Notes: generated from the sequence alone by a model not told the origin. A stretch of DNA of 64,000 bases from CAZMVY01 sp964653435 (GCA_964653435.1 CAZZFA010000009.1:18151-82150), one strand, 5' to 3'; counted from the first letter of the stretch, positions 1 through 9,671 are shown. Made by a program: numbers and translations.

Positions 1-1
1 G

Positions 2-1597
2 TGGGTGCGGCAGCAGCAGCGTGATCCGCAGACGTTCCTCAAGGGGGCCGAACGCGGCCGCCAGCGCATCCTGATGGGCACCTTCCCCGAGTATACGCTG
101 CGACAGTTCGAGGACATGCTCGATTACTTCGGCCAGTCGCCGATCATCGTCCGGTCGAGCAGCCTCCTGGAGGACAACTTCGGAAACTCCTTCGCCGGCA
201 AGTACGAGAGCGTCTTCTGTGCGAACCAGGGCCCGCGTCAGAAGCGCCTCGACGATTTTCTCTCCGCCGTCCGCACGATCTATGCCAGCACGATGAGCGA
301 AAAGGCCCTGCGCTATCGTGCCCATCGCGGCCTCCTCGACCGCGACGAGCAGATGTCCCTGCTTGTGCAACGCGTTTCCGGGGCCATGTACGGCCACCGC
401 TTCTTCCCGCAGGTGGCCGGCGTGGGCTTCTCGTTCAACGCGTACGTGTGGAACGAGAACATCGACCCGAATGCGGGGGTTCTGCGGCTCGTTTTCGGCC
501 TGGGGACGCGGGCGGTGGATCGTTCGGATGACGACTACACCCGCGTCGTCGCGCTGAACGCACCGCAGCTTCGCCCCGAGAGCGGGACCGACGCGGTGCG
601 CCAGTACGCCCAGCGCCGCGTCGATGTGATCGACCTTCAGGCGAACCAGCTCGTCTCCGAGGATTTCGCCGAGGTCGCGAGCCAGAGCCCCGGCCTGCCC
701 CTGGAAATGTTCGCCTCGCCCGACGAGGCGGCCGAGCGGCTCATGGCCGAGACCGGCCGTCGCGACATCTTTCCCTGGATGCTTACGTTCGATCGGCTCC
801 TGTCGGAGACCTCGTTCGTAGCGGACATGCGCGAGATGCTCGCGATTCTCGAGGATGCCTATGGCTGCCCGGTCGATACGGAGTTCACGGCCAATTTCTT
901 CGGTGACGAGGGCTACCGGATCAACCTGGTGCAGTGCCGCCCGCTGCCCGTCAACGCCCCCGGCATGGCGGCGGCGGTGCCGGCGGATCTCCGGAAGGAC
1001 GACCTGATCCTTGAAGCGCGCGGCGCCGTGATCGGACAGAGTCGTACGGCGCCGGTCGATCGCCTCATCTATGTGGTCCCTTCCGTGTACGGCAGGCTGC
1101 CCGTCAATGAGCGGTACGCCGTCGCGCGCCTGATCGGACAGATCACACACGCCGACGAGCCCCGTCGCCCGAAGACGATCATGCTGCTCGGGCCGGGCCG
1201 CTGGGGCACTACCACGCCTTCGCTGGGCGTGCCGGTTTCCTTTGCCGAGATCAACACCATCTCCGTCCTCTGTGAGATCGTGGCAATGCGCGAGGACCTC
1301 GTGCCCGATGTCTCCCTCGGTACGCACTTCTTCAACGAGCTGGTCGAGCAGGACATTCTCTACCTGGCTCTCTTTCCGGACCGCGCCGGAAATCTTCTCA
1401 ACGAGGAGTTCCTGCGGGCGGCGCCCAACAAGCTCGCCAGGCTGATCCCGGATGCGGGCGCGCGGTCCGACGTCGTCCGCGTAATCGACGTGGCGGAGCT
1501 CGCGGACGGCCGTATGCTGATCCTCAACGCCAACGCGGTGAACCAGAGGGTCGTCTGCTACCTGGATCGTGACGGATCGCGGCGGGGCGGCGAGTGA
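2..1597 (+). CDS. PEP/pyruvate-binding domain protein (5' truncated by window edge)
   Basis: C-terminal 531 residues of a protein related to the ATP-grasp (PEP/pyruvate-binding) half of PEP synthase and pyruvate phosphate dikinase. The family hallmark 'IVRSSSLLED' followed by 'FAGKYES' lies about 50 residues into the visible part; these residues bind nucleotide in the family. A downstream block ('GPGRWGTTTPSLG', about residues 397-409) is seen in stand-alone PEP/pyruvate-binding proteins rather than in PpsA or PpdK, and no phosphohistidine or PEP-utilising domain follows. The reading frame is open to base 2, and the GTG at base 5 has no ribosome-binding site, so the true start lies outside the window. 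Substrate is unknown; a phosphotransfer role is an inference from the fold. Confidence 0.8.
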   Translation, partial: WVRQQQRDPQTFLKGAERGRQRILMGTFPEYTLRQFEDMLDYFGQSPIIVRSSSLLEDNFGNSFAGKYESVFCANQGPRQKRLDDFLSAVRTIYASTMSEKALRYRAHRGLLDRDEQMSLLVQRVSGAMYGHRFFPQVAGVGFSFNAYVWNENIDPNAGVLRLVFGLGTRAVDRSDDDYTRVVALNAPQLRPESGTDAVRQYAQRRVDVIDLQANQLVSEDFAEVASQSPGLPLEMFASPDEAAERLMAETGRRDIFPWMLTFDRLLSETSFVADMREMLAILEDAYGCPVDTEFTANFFGDEGYRINLVQCRPLPVNAPGMAAAVPADLRKDDLILEARGAVIGQSRTAPVDRLIYVVPSVYGRLPVNERYAVARLIGQITHADEPRRPKTIMLLGPGRWGTTTPSLGVPVSFAEINTISVLCEIVAMREDLVPDVSLGTHFFNELVEQDILYLALFPDRAGNLLNEEFLRAAPNKLARLIPDAGARSDVVRVIDVAELADGRMLILNANAVNQRVVCYLDRDGSRRGGE

Positions 1598-1834
1598 AGG
1601 GCGTGGATGGCGGGAGAGCCATCCGGGGTGGCTGGCGTTCGGTCCGGCCGGTAACGGCATGAGGTCGCCCGCTGCCCGGCGCGGGTCGGTCGTGGCGGCC
1701 CGGTCCGGGCGCGCGGTGCGGCGGCTCGGTCCCGCGAGGTTTCCGTCGGCCGCGGGCCGGCGAGTCGCCGGATGCCCCGCGGCATACGCACGTGCCGGCC
1801 GGTCCGTGAGGATGGTCAGCGGCCGCGCAGCGGT

Positions 1835-1840
1835 TACAAT
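1835..1840 (+). promoter_or_regulatory. Candidate -10 box (TACAAT) for the CHASE2 cyclase
   Basis: TACAAT lies 6 nt before the ATG at 1847, so a transcript would start at or within a few bases of the start codon. No convincing -35 is visible at normal spacing. Inference only. Confidence 0.35.
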
Positions 1841-1846
1841 TTACGC

Positions 1847-4762
1847 ATGGCTCTCGGTTGGCTGCGCAGGCAGCGTGGTGCATTGGCCGTCGGCTTGGCC
1901 GTGACTCTTGTCGTTGCGGTCCTGCACTACCTTGACGCGTTCCGGCGGATCGAGTGGCTTTTCCTCGACTTTCATTTCCGCCGGCTGAACCGCCTCGACG
2001 CGAGCCCGCGGATCGTCCACGTTGACATCGACGACGCCGCGCTCGACCACGTCGGCGCATGGCCCTGGCCGCGGGATCTTCAGGCCGATATGGTTCGCGT
2101 CCTCCATGAACTGGACGCCGAATCGATCGTGCTGGACCTGGTGTTCTCCGAGCCGCGACCGCCGGAGTTGCGGCTGCCCGAATTCACGCGCTTCGCCTCG
2201 ATCGAGGGGCGAACCGAGCGGATCGGGCAGATCAGCGCGGAGAACGAGGTATTCCCGGATGATGAACTGGCGGCGGCAATCCGGGAGTCGCGAAACGTCT
2301 ATCTCGCCATGTTCTACAAGCCCGAACCGGCGCTGACGCCGGCCGAGCGCCGTGCCGTCGAGCTTTTCTCCGCCGAGGTGGAAATGACGGCCGACGAGGC
2401 GGCTCGCCGGCTCGGATGCTCTCTCCGCGAATTCGACGGGCTCGCGCCGTTTCGTCTGCGGAGGCTGGCGATCGAGCATCGCGTGGCGGGGTGCCTCGCC
2501 ACGCGCCCGGCGGCCTCGGCACGCGAGGTGCACGACGCGCTGCGAACGGCGCCGTTCGACGTGTACGATCCGATCCGCGAGGCGGTCCTCTGGTCGTACA
2601 TGCGCGTACGATCCGCGCAGGAAGTCGAACAGCGCAGCCCGCCCGTACCGCCCGGGCTGGCCGGCCGGCTGCCGGTGGTATCGAACCTGACTCCGCCTCT
2701 GTTCCGCTTCACCCGGGGAGCGAAAGGGGAGGGCTTCGTCTGCTTCGAGCCGGATGCGGACGGCACGCTGCGACACCTGCCGCTGATGGTCGAGTATCAC
2801 GGCCGGCTCCTCAAGCAGTTGGCGTTCGCGGTGCTCTGCGACACGCTCGGCATTCGTGACGACGACATGGCGATCGATCGTGCCGGGATTCTGACCATCC
2901 GCGCCGCCGGTGATCGGCCTCGGATGCGCGTGCAGCTCGATTCCGAAGGGCGGATGCTCCTGAACTGGAACCGCGCCGGCCCGAGCTGGGCGAGCTCCTT
3001 CACGCACGTGTCGGCGGCGAAGATCCTGGAGATCTGCGACCTGCGCCGGCGAAGCCGCGAGAACGAGACGGCACGGCAGATTCATCTGGCGCGGGCGATT
3101 CGGCTGGTCAAGGACGACGCGGCCTTCGAGGCCTACCGGCAGGACGTGGATCGGTATCTTGCGGATCGCCGCGAGCTTCATTGGGCGGAACTGGAAGGCC
3201 GTGCCGCCATGCCGGAGGTGGTTGCGCTGCGGAGCCGCGTCGAGGAGCAGAGCCGCCGTATCGAGGCGGATCAGACGGCCGTGATCCAGTTGATCCATGA
3301 GACATGGGATGAACTCAAGGGGCTTGACCCGGCGGACCCGGCGATCGCCGCCGAGTATCGCCGATTCCGGGAGGCCCATGAGATCCTGGCGGAGACCTGC
3401 CCGCGGCTCGAGGCGGCCAACGCGGGCATCGAGGCCCGGGTACGGTCGCTCCGGGCGGCCCTGCGGCCCCTGCTCGCCGGCCGGATCTGCCTGGTCGGCT
3501 ACACGGCGACGGCCGTGGCGGACATGGTCGATACGCCCGCCTTCACGCGGCTGCCCGGTGTGATGGTCCACTCGAACCTGCTCAATACCTTCCTGCAACG
3601 TTCGTTCTATCGCTGGAGCAGGCCCTGGGAACGGGCGCTCATCGTGCTGGCGGCAGGGGCCCTCGTTACGGTCCTCTCCGCTTCGCGCGGGCCGCGGGTC
3701 AGCTTTGCGCTGGTGGTTCTCACGATGCTGGCGCTGGCGGCTGCCAACCTGATGGCGATGGCTTCGGGGCTGCGCTTCTGGCTTGCAGGCTTCCTGGGCG
3801 TGGGGGTTGCCTTCGTCGTCTGGGCGATGGTGGTCATGTTCCGCTTTCTTGTCAGCGAGCGGGAGAAGCGGCGCTTCGGCAAGGCGCTGGCGCAGTACAC
3901 CTCGCCCGCCATCGCGCGGCGAATCGCCGAGGACGTCGGGCGGCTGGACCTCACCCCCGTGGCAAGCGAAGTGACGTGTTTCTTCAGCGATCTCGCCGAT
4001 TTCACCGCGTTGAGCGAGCAGCATCTCGATCCGGAAACGACGCGGTCCGTGCTGAATCCATACCTCGAAACGATGAGCGCCGTACTGAACGCGCGCTCCG
4101 CGCTGATCAACAAGTTCATGGGCGACGGCATCTTCGCGTTCTTCAACTCGCCGGTGTACCCGTGCCGCGGGCATGCCCGACAGGCCTGCGAGGCGGCGAT
4201 CGACTCGCAGCGCGCCCTTCGCGAGCTGATTGAACGTCGGCGCGGATCGCCGCTCGCCGGGGTGTTCGGGCAGCTTCGCATGCGGATTGGAATCGCCAGC
4301 GGCCCGGTGTACGTGGGCGACTACGGGAGCCAGAACAAACTCGACTACACGTGCATGGGCGACACGGTGAACCTCGCCGCGCGGCTGGAGCCGGCGAACA
4401 AGGTGTTTGGCACGAGCATCCTGGTCTCCGGCCCCACGCGGGAGGCGGCGGGCGACGGCCTCGTATTCCGGCGGCTCGGCTCGCTCCAGGTGAAAGGGAA
4501 GAAGATCGCGGTCCCCGTGTATGAGCTGCTCGGGCGCTCGGCGGACGTGCCGGCCGAGGCGATCGAGTATGCGGATCGGTTCGGCGCCGCCGTCGATCTG
4601 TTTCAGTCGCGCCGGTGGGAGGAGGCCGGCCGTGCCTTCGCTTCGTTGCTGGAGCATCGCGACGACCGGGCGGCGCGCCGGTACGCGGAGCTGGCGGCGG
4701 GCTACCGGATCGCTCCACCTCCCGACAACTGGAACGGCGCAATCGAGCTGACGGAGAAATAG
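1847..4762 (+). CDS. CHASE2 sensor / class III adenylate cyclase
   Basis: Membrane receptor that should make cyclic AMP. Residues about 12-30 form a TM helix and are followed by an extracytoplasmic CHASE2-type domain (about 35-580) interrupted by charged, coiled-coil-like helices (about 400-540). Then come about three TM helices (595-670) and a cyclase domain (about 700-890). Metal-binding aspartates are D715 ('FFSDLADF') and D760 ('FMGDG'). Lys756 and Asp833 are the adenine-specifying pair; Asn842 and Arg846 ('VNLAAR') are the transition-state residues. All catalytic residues are therefore present. An upstream in-frame ATG at 1772 exists, but the sequence between is GC-rich and un-protein-like, so 1847, giving a TM helix at residue 12, is preferred. 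A tail of about 90 residues follows the cyclase domain. Ligand is unknown. Confidence 0.9.
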   Translation: MALGWLRRQRGALAVGLAVTLVVAVLHYLDAFRRIEWLFLDFHFRRLNRLDASPRIVHVDIDDAALDHVGAWPWPRDLQADMVRVLHELDAESIVLDLVFSEPRPPELRLPEFTRFASIEGRTERIGQISAENEVFPDDELAAAIRESRNVYLAMFYKPEPALTPAERRAVELFSAEVEMTADEAARRLGCSLREFDGLAPFRLRRLAIEHRVAGCLATRPAASAREVHDALRTAPFDVYDPIREAVLWSYMRVRSAQEVEQRSPPVPPGLAGRLPVVSNLTPPLFRFTRGAKGEGFVCFEPDADGTLRHLPLMVEYHGRLLKQLAFAVLCDTLGIRDDDMAIDRAGILTIRAAGDRPRMRVQLDSEGRMLLNWNRAGPSWASSFTHVSAAKILEICDLRRRSRENETARQIHLARAIRLVKDDAAFEAYRQDVDRYLADRRELHWAELEGRAAMPEVVALRSRVEEQSRRIEADQTAVIQLIHETWDELKGLDPADPAIAAEYRRFREAHEILAETCPRLEAANAGIEARVRSLRAALRPLLAGRICLVGYTATAVADMVDTPAFTRLPGVMVHSNLLNTFLQRSFYRWSRPWERALIVLAAGALVTVLSASRGPRVSFALVVLTMLALAAANLMAMASGLRFWLAGFLGVGVAFVVWAMVVMFRFLVSEREKRRFGKALAQYTSPAIARRIAEDVGRLDLTPVASEVTCFFSDLADFTALSEQHLDPETTRSVLNPYLETMSAVLNARSALINKFMGDGIFAFFNSPVYPCRGHARQACEAAIDSQRALRELIERRRGSPLAGVFGQLRMRIGIASGPVYVGDYGSQNKLDYTCMGDTVNLAARLEPANKVFGTSILVSGPTREAAGDGLVFRRLGSLQVKGKKIAVPVYELLGRSADVPAEAIEYADRFGAAVDLFQSRRWEEAGRAFASLLEHRDDRAARRYAELAAGYRIAPPPDNWNGAIELTEK

Positions 4763-4934
4763 CACGATCCGCCGTCACAACATTCCGCGGAGCCGGCGGG
4801 AGCCCGGGCGTCGGGCACGGCAACGCCACATCCTGCGGCTGTCGCGCTGGACCGCGGGTGTCATCGGCTTTCAGGGTGTCGCCGGCGATTCGGGTTCCGG
4901 GGGCAGCGGGGCGGCGGCAGGTTGCCCAGGGGTG

Positions 4935-5996
4935 TCACCGCCCGTCGGGCTGCGTGGTTCCCAGCCGCGTTCGCGGCACGCGGATCTCCAGATTCCGCGT
5001 GTACGACTTCTTTCCCGATGTGACGGTCGCGCGGATCGTGTATGTGCCGGGCGTTGCGTACGTGTGCTCGGGCGAGGCGATCCTGCTCTGTTGCCCGTCG
5101 CCGAACTCCCACAGATACAGATCGATCGGAACTGACGACTGCAAGCTGAACCGCACCGCCAGCGGGCGGGCGACGTCCGCTTCCGTCACCGTGACGCGGA
5201 TCCACGGCATGGTCCGCACGACCCGGTGGATGAACCCGTAGACGGCCTGCGGCTCGCGCTGATGGGCGGAGGGCGTCTCCTCTTCGAAGACGTTCATCCG
5301 GTTCTGGCGAAGCCATTCCACGCAGGCGAGGCCCTGCGGTCGGGTGAAGTCGCTGATGTCACTGAAGCCGTAGATCACCTGCACGGGTTGCTGACGGTCC
5401 AGGTAGGGCAGACATGGCGCGAAGCATGCGGCGTTGAAGCTCGGCTGGCGAAGCGAGACCGCGCGGAAGACGTCGGGGTTCTTCAGCCCGGCGAAGAGCG
5501 CCGGGAAGGCCCCGCCGAGCCACCCGTACAGGAAGATGCTGTTGGCATCGACGTTCCGCGCGCCACGGATGTGGGCGACGATCCGCAGGATCGCCTCCTC
5601 ATCCTGCCGTTCCTTTGTGACCCGCGCGGATGGGTCGCTCGAAGAACCGCCGGCGGAACTGACCAGCTCCGGTGCGGCCACCAGAAACCCTTTCTCCTCC
5701 GCAAGGGCCTTCCACTCGTCGATCTGGCTTCCGGCGCCGTCGAGGGGCCATTCCCCGTGACAGGCGACGACCAGCGGCCACGCCCGGTTCGCCGAGTACG
5801 TGGACGGCACGTAGAGGCGGTACTCGCGCCGCGTGTCCGGCTCGCGGAACGTCAGGCTCTCGCCGGGCGCATGACCCGGGTTCAGCACGGCGCAGCCGTA
5901 CAGCGGAAAAGCGCAGAACGAGAAGGCGAGAAAGCAGAAAAGGCGGCCGCGCCGGGCGCTTTGTGCTCTTTCGTTTTCTCGCTTTCCCGCTTTCAT
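4935..5996 (-). CDS. PKD-domain lipoprotein, alpha/beta hydrolase-like, nucleophile Ser missing
   Basis: 353 residues. The N terminus has a hydrophobic stretch ending in 'FPLYGC', a plausible lipobox. An alpha/beta-hydrolase (feruloyl esterase/PHB depolymerase-like) domain follows ('PLVVACHG' oxyanion region), then a C-terminal PKD beta-sandwich ('YLWEFGDG', 'YATPGTYTIRATV'). The nucleophile elbow, normally G-x-S-x-G, reads 'YGWLGG', with a leucine codon (CTC) where serine should be. The protein may be a binding or scaffold protein rather than an esterase. The ATG overlaps the pheT stop codon (ATGA), so the gene is translationally coupled to pheST. The coupling may be incidental, since no link to Phe-tRNA synthesis is evident. 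Confidence 0.75.
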   Translation of the reverse strand: MKAGKRENERAQSARRGRLFCFLAFSFCAFPLYGCAVLNPGHAPGESLTFREPDTRREYRLYVPSTYSANRAWPLVVACHGEWPLDGAGSQIDEWKALAEEKGFLVAAPELVSSAGGSSSDPSARVTKERQDEEAILRIVAHIRGARNVDANSIFLYGWLGGAFPALFAGLKNPDVFRAVSLRQPSFNAACFAPCLPYLDRQQPVQVIYGFSDISDFTRPQGLACVEWLRQNRMNVFEEETPSAHQREPQAVYGFIHRVVRTMPWIRVTVTEADVARPLAVRFSLQSSVPIDLYLWEFGDGQQSRIASPEHTYATPGTYTIRATVTSGKKSYTRNLEIRVPRTRLGTTQPDGR

Positions 5997-8410
5997 CCAC
6001 GTATCTCCAGGCCGCACTCGCCGAGAAAGGCGAGGAACGCCTCGCGAAACTCGTGCAGGTCTGCCTCCGCGAGCGTCCGGTCCGCATGGCCGACGCGTGC
6101 CCGGAAGGTGAAGCTTCGCTTGCCCGCCGGCACCGATCCGCCTTCGTAGCTGTCGACGAAGCTCAGCCGTCGGAGCAACGGGTGGCGGAATCGCGAAAGC
6201 TCGGCCGCGAGGTCGGCATAGCGCCGGCTCGCGTCGGCGAGGACGGAGAAGTCCACGTCCGTCTGCGGGTGCGTCGGAACCTTCGGCAGCGGCCGTGCGG
6301 CGGACCTGCCGCCGGCGACGCTCGAGAGGTCGATCTCTGCAAGCGCAATCGACCACGCCGCAAGATGCTCATCCATGGCCCGCCGGCAGGCCAGCGGCAC
6401 CACGGTGACGTAGCCGATCGGCCGGCCACCCAGTAACACGCTCGACGTCTTCACTTTGTGTTGCCAGGGCGCGGGGCGGTCCGATTGCGGCGGGCCGAAG
6501 TCGATCGTTGCCTCGACGACCTGCATGGCCCACGTCTGCACGTCGCGCTTGAGCGTCGCGATCGCGATGTCTTCCTGCGAGGCCTTTCGGCCCGGCGCCA
6601 CCCGCGCCAGCGCAAGATGACGCGCCTCGCGCCCGCCCCGGGCCTGCGGGAAGAACGTGCTGCCGATCTCGATCAGGTCGAACCGCTCGTAATGGTGGCG
6701 GTTCAGTTCGACGGCACGCAGCATTCCCGGTGCCAATGTCTGCCGCAGGTGGGGCGCCGGCTCGCCGCCGGCCGAGGCCGGATTGCGGATCGTCACGCAC
6801 TCGCCCGCCTCGTAACCGATCCGTCGCAGCCACGCCGGCTCATACCAGATATAGTCGTGGATCTCCGTGTAGCCCAGCCCGCCGCAGAGAAGCTGCAGCG
6901 ACTGCCGCTCGAGGCGATGCATCGCGTCCGGCTCGAAATGCCGGACCGTCACCTCCGGCAGGGCCGGCTCGATGTTGTCGTAGCCGACGCAGCGGGCGAT
7001 CTCCTCGATCAGGTCCGCCTCGATCGAGATGTCCTTCGTCGCGCGGAAGCTCGGCACGTCGGCGACGATCTTGCCGTCCTGCAGCGTCACGCCGAACTCG
7101 AGTGATCTCAGGATGCGCATTGCCTCTTCCGCGCTCACCGGGCGCCCCATGAATCGCTGGAGGAAGCCCACGTCGAGGGTTACCCGGATTGGCCTGGCCG
7201 GTTGCGGGTAGGCGTCGGAGAGCCGGCTGGCCAGCTTGAGCTCCGGCAGCTCCGGCCGCGCGAGCTGGACGAACCGCTGGATGCTCAGGACCGTGTTCGC
7301 CGGGTCGAGCGACTTTTCAAATCGCGCGCTGGCCTCGGTTCGGTGGCCGAGCGCCGTGGCGCAGCGGCGGATCGTCGCGGGTTCGAAGTTCGCCGCCTCC
7401 AGAAGGAGGCGCGTCGTTTTCGCCGTAACTTCCGTGTCCAGCCCGCCCATGATGCCGGCGAGCGCCACGGACCGCCGCCGGCACTGGATCATCAGGGCGC
7501 CGGCCGGCATGGTTCGCTCCGTGCCGTCGAGCGTGACGAACTTCTCGCCCTCCTTGGCGACGGCCACCTCGATGCGGTCGACGTGTTCCGCGTCGAACGC
7601 GTGCATGGGCTGGCCGAGGTCCATCATGATGTAGTTGGTCAGGTCGACGAGCAGGTCGATCGGCCGCACCCCCACGTGAGAGAGCCGCGCCTGCATCCAA
7701 AGCGGTGCCGGCTGGGGGCGCACGCCGGTCATCATCAGCCCCGTATAGCGCGGGCATTTGACCGGGTCGTCGATCACGATCGGAATCTCCGGCAGCGTCG
7801 GGTCGTTGAGTTCCTCCAGCGGCACGACGGGGTACGGCTGGAGCGGCTTGCGGAGCATCGCGGCCAGTTCGCGGGCGATCCCGTAGTGGCCCCAGAGGTC
7901 CGGGCGATGCGTGATCGACTTGTTGTCGATCTCGATGATCCAGTCGTCCAGCACGCCGGCGACGGGAATGGCCGTCCCGGGTTTCGTGTAGGGCGGGAGC
8001 TTGACGGCCTTCTGCGTGAGCTGAGTGAGGCCGAGCATCTCGCCCGCGACGATCATGCCGGTGCTCTCGTGCCCGGCCACGCGGGCTTTGCCGACGCGGC
8101 CGAGGCCGGGCAGCGTGGCGCCCGGAGGGGCGAAGATGACCTTGTCGCCCGTGTGCAGTTCCGGCGCTGCGGTGACGGTGGGAAGCCGTGTACCGCCGAT
8201 GTCCACGGCGGCCGAGGAGAGGTTGCGCGAGTCGGGCACGGGGCGGATGTCAACGATTTCGGCCGCGACAAGGCCCTCCGCGGCGACGGCAATCTGCTCG
8301 ACACCTTCCACCTCGGCCGTCGTCATGGTGAATCGCTCGGCCAGCGCGCGACAGTCAAGGTCCGCCGGCAGATCGACGAAATCACGAAGCCAGTTCAATG
8401 ATACATACAT
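5993..8410 (-). CDS. pheT: Phenylalanine--tRNA ligase beta subunit
   Basis: 805 residues, the normal length for bacterial PheT. The beta chain pairs with PheS to charge tRNA-Phe in the cytoplasm. The order is standard: N-terminal core ('MYVSLNWLRDFVDLP'), tRNA-binding OB fold around residues 40-150 ('VAAEIVDIRPVPDS'), B3/B4 editing region, B5 domain with acidic Mg-binding residues ('IEADLIEEIAR'), synthetase-like core, and FDX-ACB anticodon-binding domain at the C terminus ('PTHPQTDVDFSVLAD', 'FTFRARVGHADRTL'). It starts 52 nt after pheS in the same direction and overlaps the next gene by four bases. No strong ribosome-binding site precedes the ATG, which fits translation from the pheS transcript. 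Confidence 0.96.
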   Translation of the reverse strand: MYVSLNWLRDFVDLPADLDCRALAERFTMTTAEVEGVEQIAVAAEGLVAAEIVDIRPVPDSRNLSSAAVDIGGTRLPTVTAAPELHTGDKVIFAPPGATLPGLGRVGKARVAGHESTGMIVAGEMLGLTQLTQKAVKLPPYTKPGTAIPVAGVLDDWIIEIDNKSITHRPDLWGHYGIARELAAMLRKPLQPYPVVPLEELNDPTLPEIPIVIDDPVKCPRYTGLMMTGVRPQPAPLWMQARLSHVGVRPIDLLVDLTNYIMMDLGQPMHAFDAEHVDRIEVAVAKEGEKFVTLDGTERTMPAGALMIQCRRRSVALAGIMGGLDTEVTAKTTRLLLEAANFEPATIRRCATALGHRTEASARFEKSLDPANTVLSIQRFVQLARPELPELKLASRLSDAYPQPARPIRVTLDVGFLQRFMGRPVSAEEAMRILRSLEFGVTLQDGKIVADVPSFRATKDISIEADLIEEIARCVGYDNIEPALPEVTVRHFEPDAMHRLERQSLQLLCGGLGYTEIHDYIWYEPAWLRRIGYEAGECVTIRNPASAGGEPAPHLRQTLAPGMLRAVELNRHHYERFDLIEIGSTFFPQARGGREARHLALARVAPGRKASQEDIAIATLKRDVQTWAMQVVEATIDFGPPQSDRPAPWQHKVKTSSVLLGGRPIGYVTVVPLACRRAMDEHLAAWSIALAEIDLSSVAGGRSAARPLPKVPTHPQTDVDFSVLADASRRYADLAAELSRFRHPLLRRLSFVDSYEGGSVPAGKRSFTFRARVGHADRTLAEADLHEFREAFLAFLGECGLEIRG

Positions 8411-8462
8411 ACGAAACTCGAAACTGGAAACAACGGATGAACGGACGGCGGTTCATACTTCG

Positions 8463-9530
8463 TCACTGCCCCGTTATGGCGGGGCCGCTCAGCTTCTCCG
8501 GGTATACGAGCGCCCGTAGATCGCCGCTGTTCAGGATCCGGATGTCGCTCACGCCGTACTTCATCATCGCCAGCCGCGTCAGGCCCAGCCCGAAGGCGAA
8601 GCCCGTGTATTCGTGCGGGTCGATCCGACCGGCGCGCAGCACGTTCGGATGCACCATGCCGCACGGGAGCACCTCGACCCACCCGCTCTGCTTGCACGTC
8701 GCGCAGCCCCTTCCGCCGCAGATCGTGCACTGCATATCCAGCTCGAAGCCCGGCTCCACGAACGGGAAGTAGCCCGGCCGCAGCCGGATCGTCACCTCGC
8801 ACTTCAGGATCTCGCGAAGCAGCAGCTTCATGATCCCGATCAGGTTTGCGATCGAGATGTGCTTGTCGATCATCAGCCCTTCGAGCTGGAAGAACGTGTT
8901 TTCGTGCGAGGCGTCGATCGTTTCGTAGCGGAAGCACCGCCCCGGCGCGATCACCCGCAGCGGCGGCCCGAACCGCTCCATCGCCCGCACCTGGCAGGGC
9001 GAGGTGTGCGTGCGGAGCAGCATCCCGTTCGTCAGCCAGAAGGTGTCCTGCATGTCGCGGGCCGGGTGCATCGCCGGGATGTTGAGGGCCTCGAAGTTGT
9101 AGTATTCGGTCTCCATCTCCGGCCCGGCCACGACGGAGAACCCGAGCCGCTCAAAGACGTCCTCGACCTCCCACTGCACGTATGTCACCGGGTGCACGCT
9201 GCCGCGAGCGGACACCGGCGCCGGCAGCGTCGGATCGTACGTTTGCGCCTGCTGAACATCGGCGGCCGCAGCGCACCGCTCCAGCTCGCTACGGCGAAGC
9301 CGTACACGGTCCGTCAGCTCCTTCTTGAGCTCATTGAGTCGTTTGCCCGCAATTCCGCGCTGTTCGGGCGGGAAATCGCGGATCCGCCCGAGCAGCCCGG
9401 CCAGCGGGCTCTTCTTGCCGATCACATTCGCCTCGGCCTGCTTGAGCTCGTCGAGCGTATTCGCCCGTGCCAGTGCCTGCTCGGCCTCGGCCCGTATGTC
9501 GCGTACCTGCGTTTCGAGATCCGGACTCAT
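8463..9530 (-). CDS. pheS: Phenylalanine--tRNA ligase alpha subunit
   Basis: 355 residues, typical for PheS, the catalytic chain of the alpha2-beta2 enzyme. An N-terminal coiled coil (about 1-85) binds tRNA. The class II core follows: motif 2 ('FRYETIDASHENTFFQLEG') and motif 3 ('FGLGLTRLAMMKYG'). A four-cysteine segment ('CTICGGRGC..C') around residue 280 is found in many PheS proteins. The ATG at 9530 is preceded by a purine-rich site (GGAGAGGCGG), better than in-frame codons upstream, which run into the leader. The gene heads pheS-pheT-PKD hydrolase, with a candidate promoter at 9643-9671 and a hairpin just before the ribosome-binding site. Confidence 0.96.
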   Translation of the reverse strand: MSPDLETQVRDIRAEAEQALARANTLDELKQAEANVIGKKSPLAGLLGRIRDFPPEQRGIAGKRLNELKKELTDRVRLRRSELERCAAAADVQQAQTYDPTLPAPVSARGSVHPVTYVQWEVEDVFERLGFSVVAGPEMETEYYNFEALNIPAMHPARDMQDTFWLTNGMLLRTHTSPCQVRAMERFGPPLRVIAPGRCFRYETIDASHENTFFQLEGLMIDKHISIANLIGIMKLLLREILKCEVTIRLRPGYFPFVEPGFELDMQCTICGGRGCATCKQSGWVEVLPCGMVHPNVLRAGRIDPHEYTGFAFGLGLTRLAMMKYGVSDIRILNSGDLRALVYPEKLSGPAITGQ

Positions 9531-9541
9531 GCCGCCTCTCC

Positions 9542-9564
9542 CCCTCTCCCTTCTGGGGAGAGGG
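9542..9564. repeat. Perfect 9-bp inverted repeat in the pheS leader
   Basis: CCCTCTCCC and GGGAGAGGG flank a 5-nt loop. On the minus strand the hairpin lies just upstream of the pheS ribosome-binding site and could affect translation. It resembles the 'ccctctccc...gggagaggg' palindromes scattered in many GC-rich genomes, so it may be a dispersed repeat rather than a dedicated regulator. No T-box-like or leader-peptide features are seen. Confidence 0.5.
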
Positions 9565-9642
9565 ACGGGGTGACGAGTAGCATCGCTTCCCGCTCGGACA
9601 CGGCCGGGACAGGCCCGCCCGCCCGCCGCGTTGAAACGCCGT

Positions 9643-9671
9643 AGCTTAGGACGCGCCGATGCTTCTTGCAA
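9643..9671 (-). promoter_or_regulatory. Candidate sigma-70 promoter of pheST
   Basis: On the minus strand TTGCAA (9671-9666) and TAAGCT (9648-9643) are spaced by exactly 17 nt. The predicted start is near 9636, giving a leader of about 105 nt before the pheS ATG. Confidence 0.5.

Noticed and set aside
1841..4765. 974-codon open frame antisense to the cyclase gene
   Set aside because: Arises from high GC and codon bias of the true gene; the peptide is Arg/Pro/His-rich with no family features.
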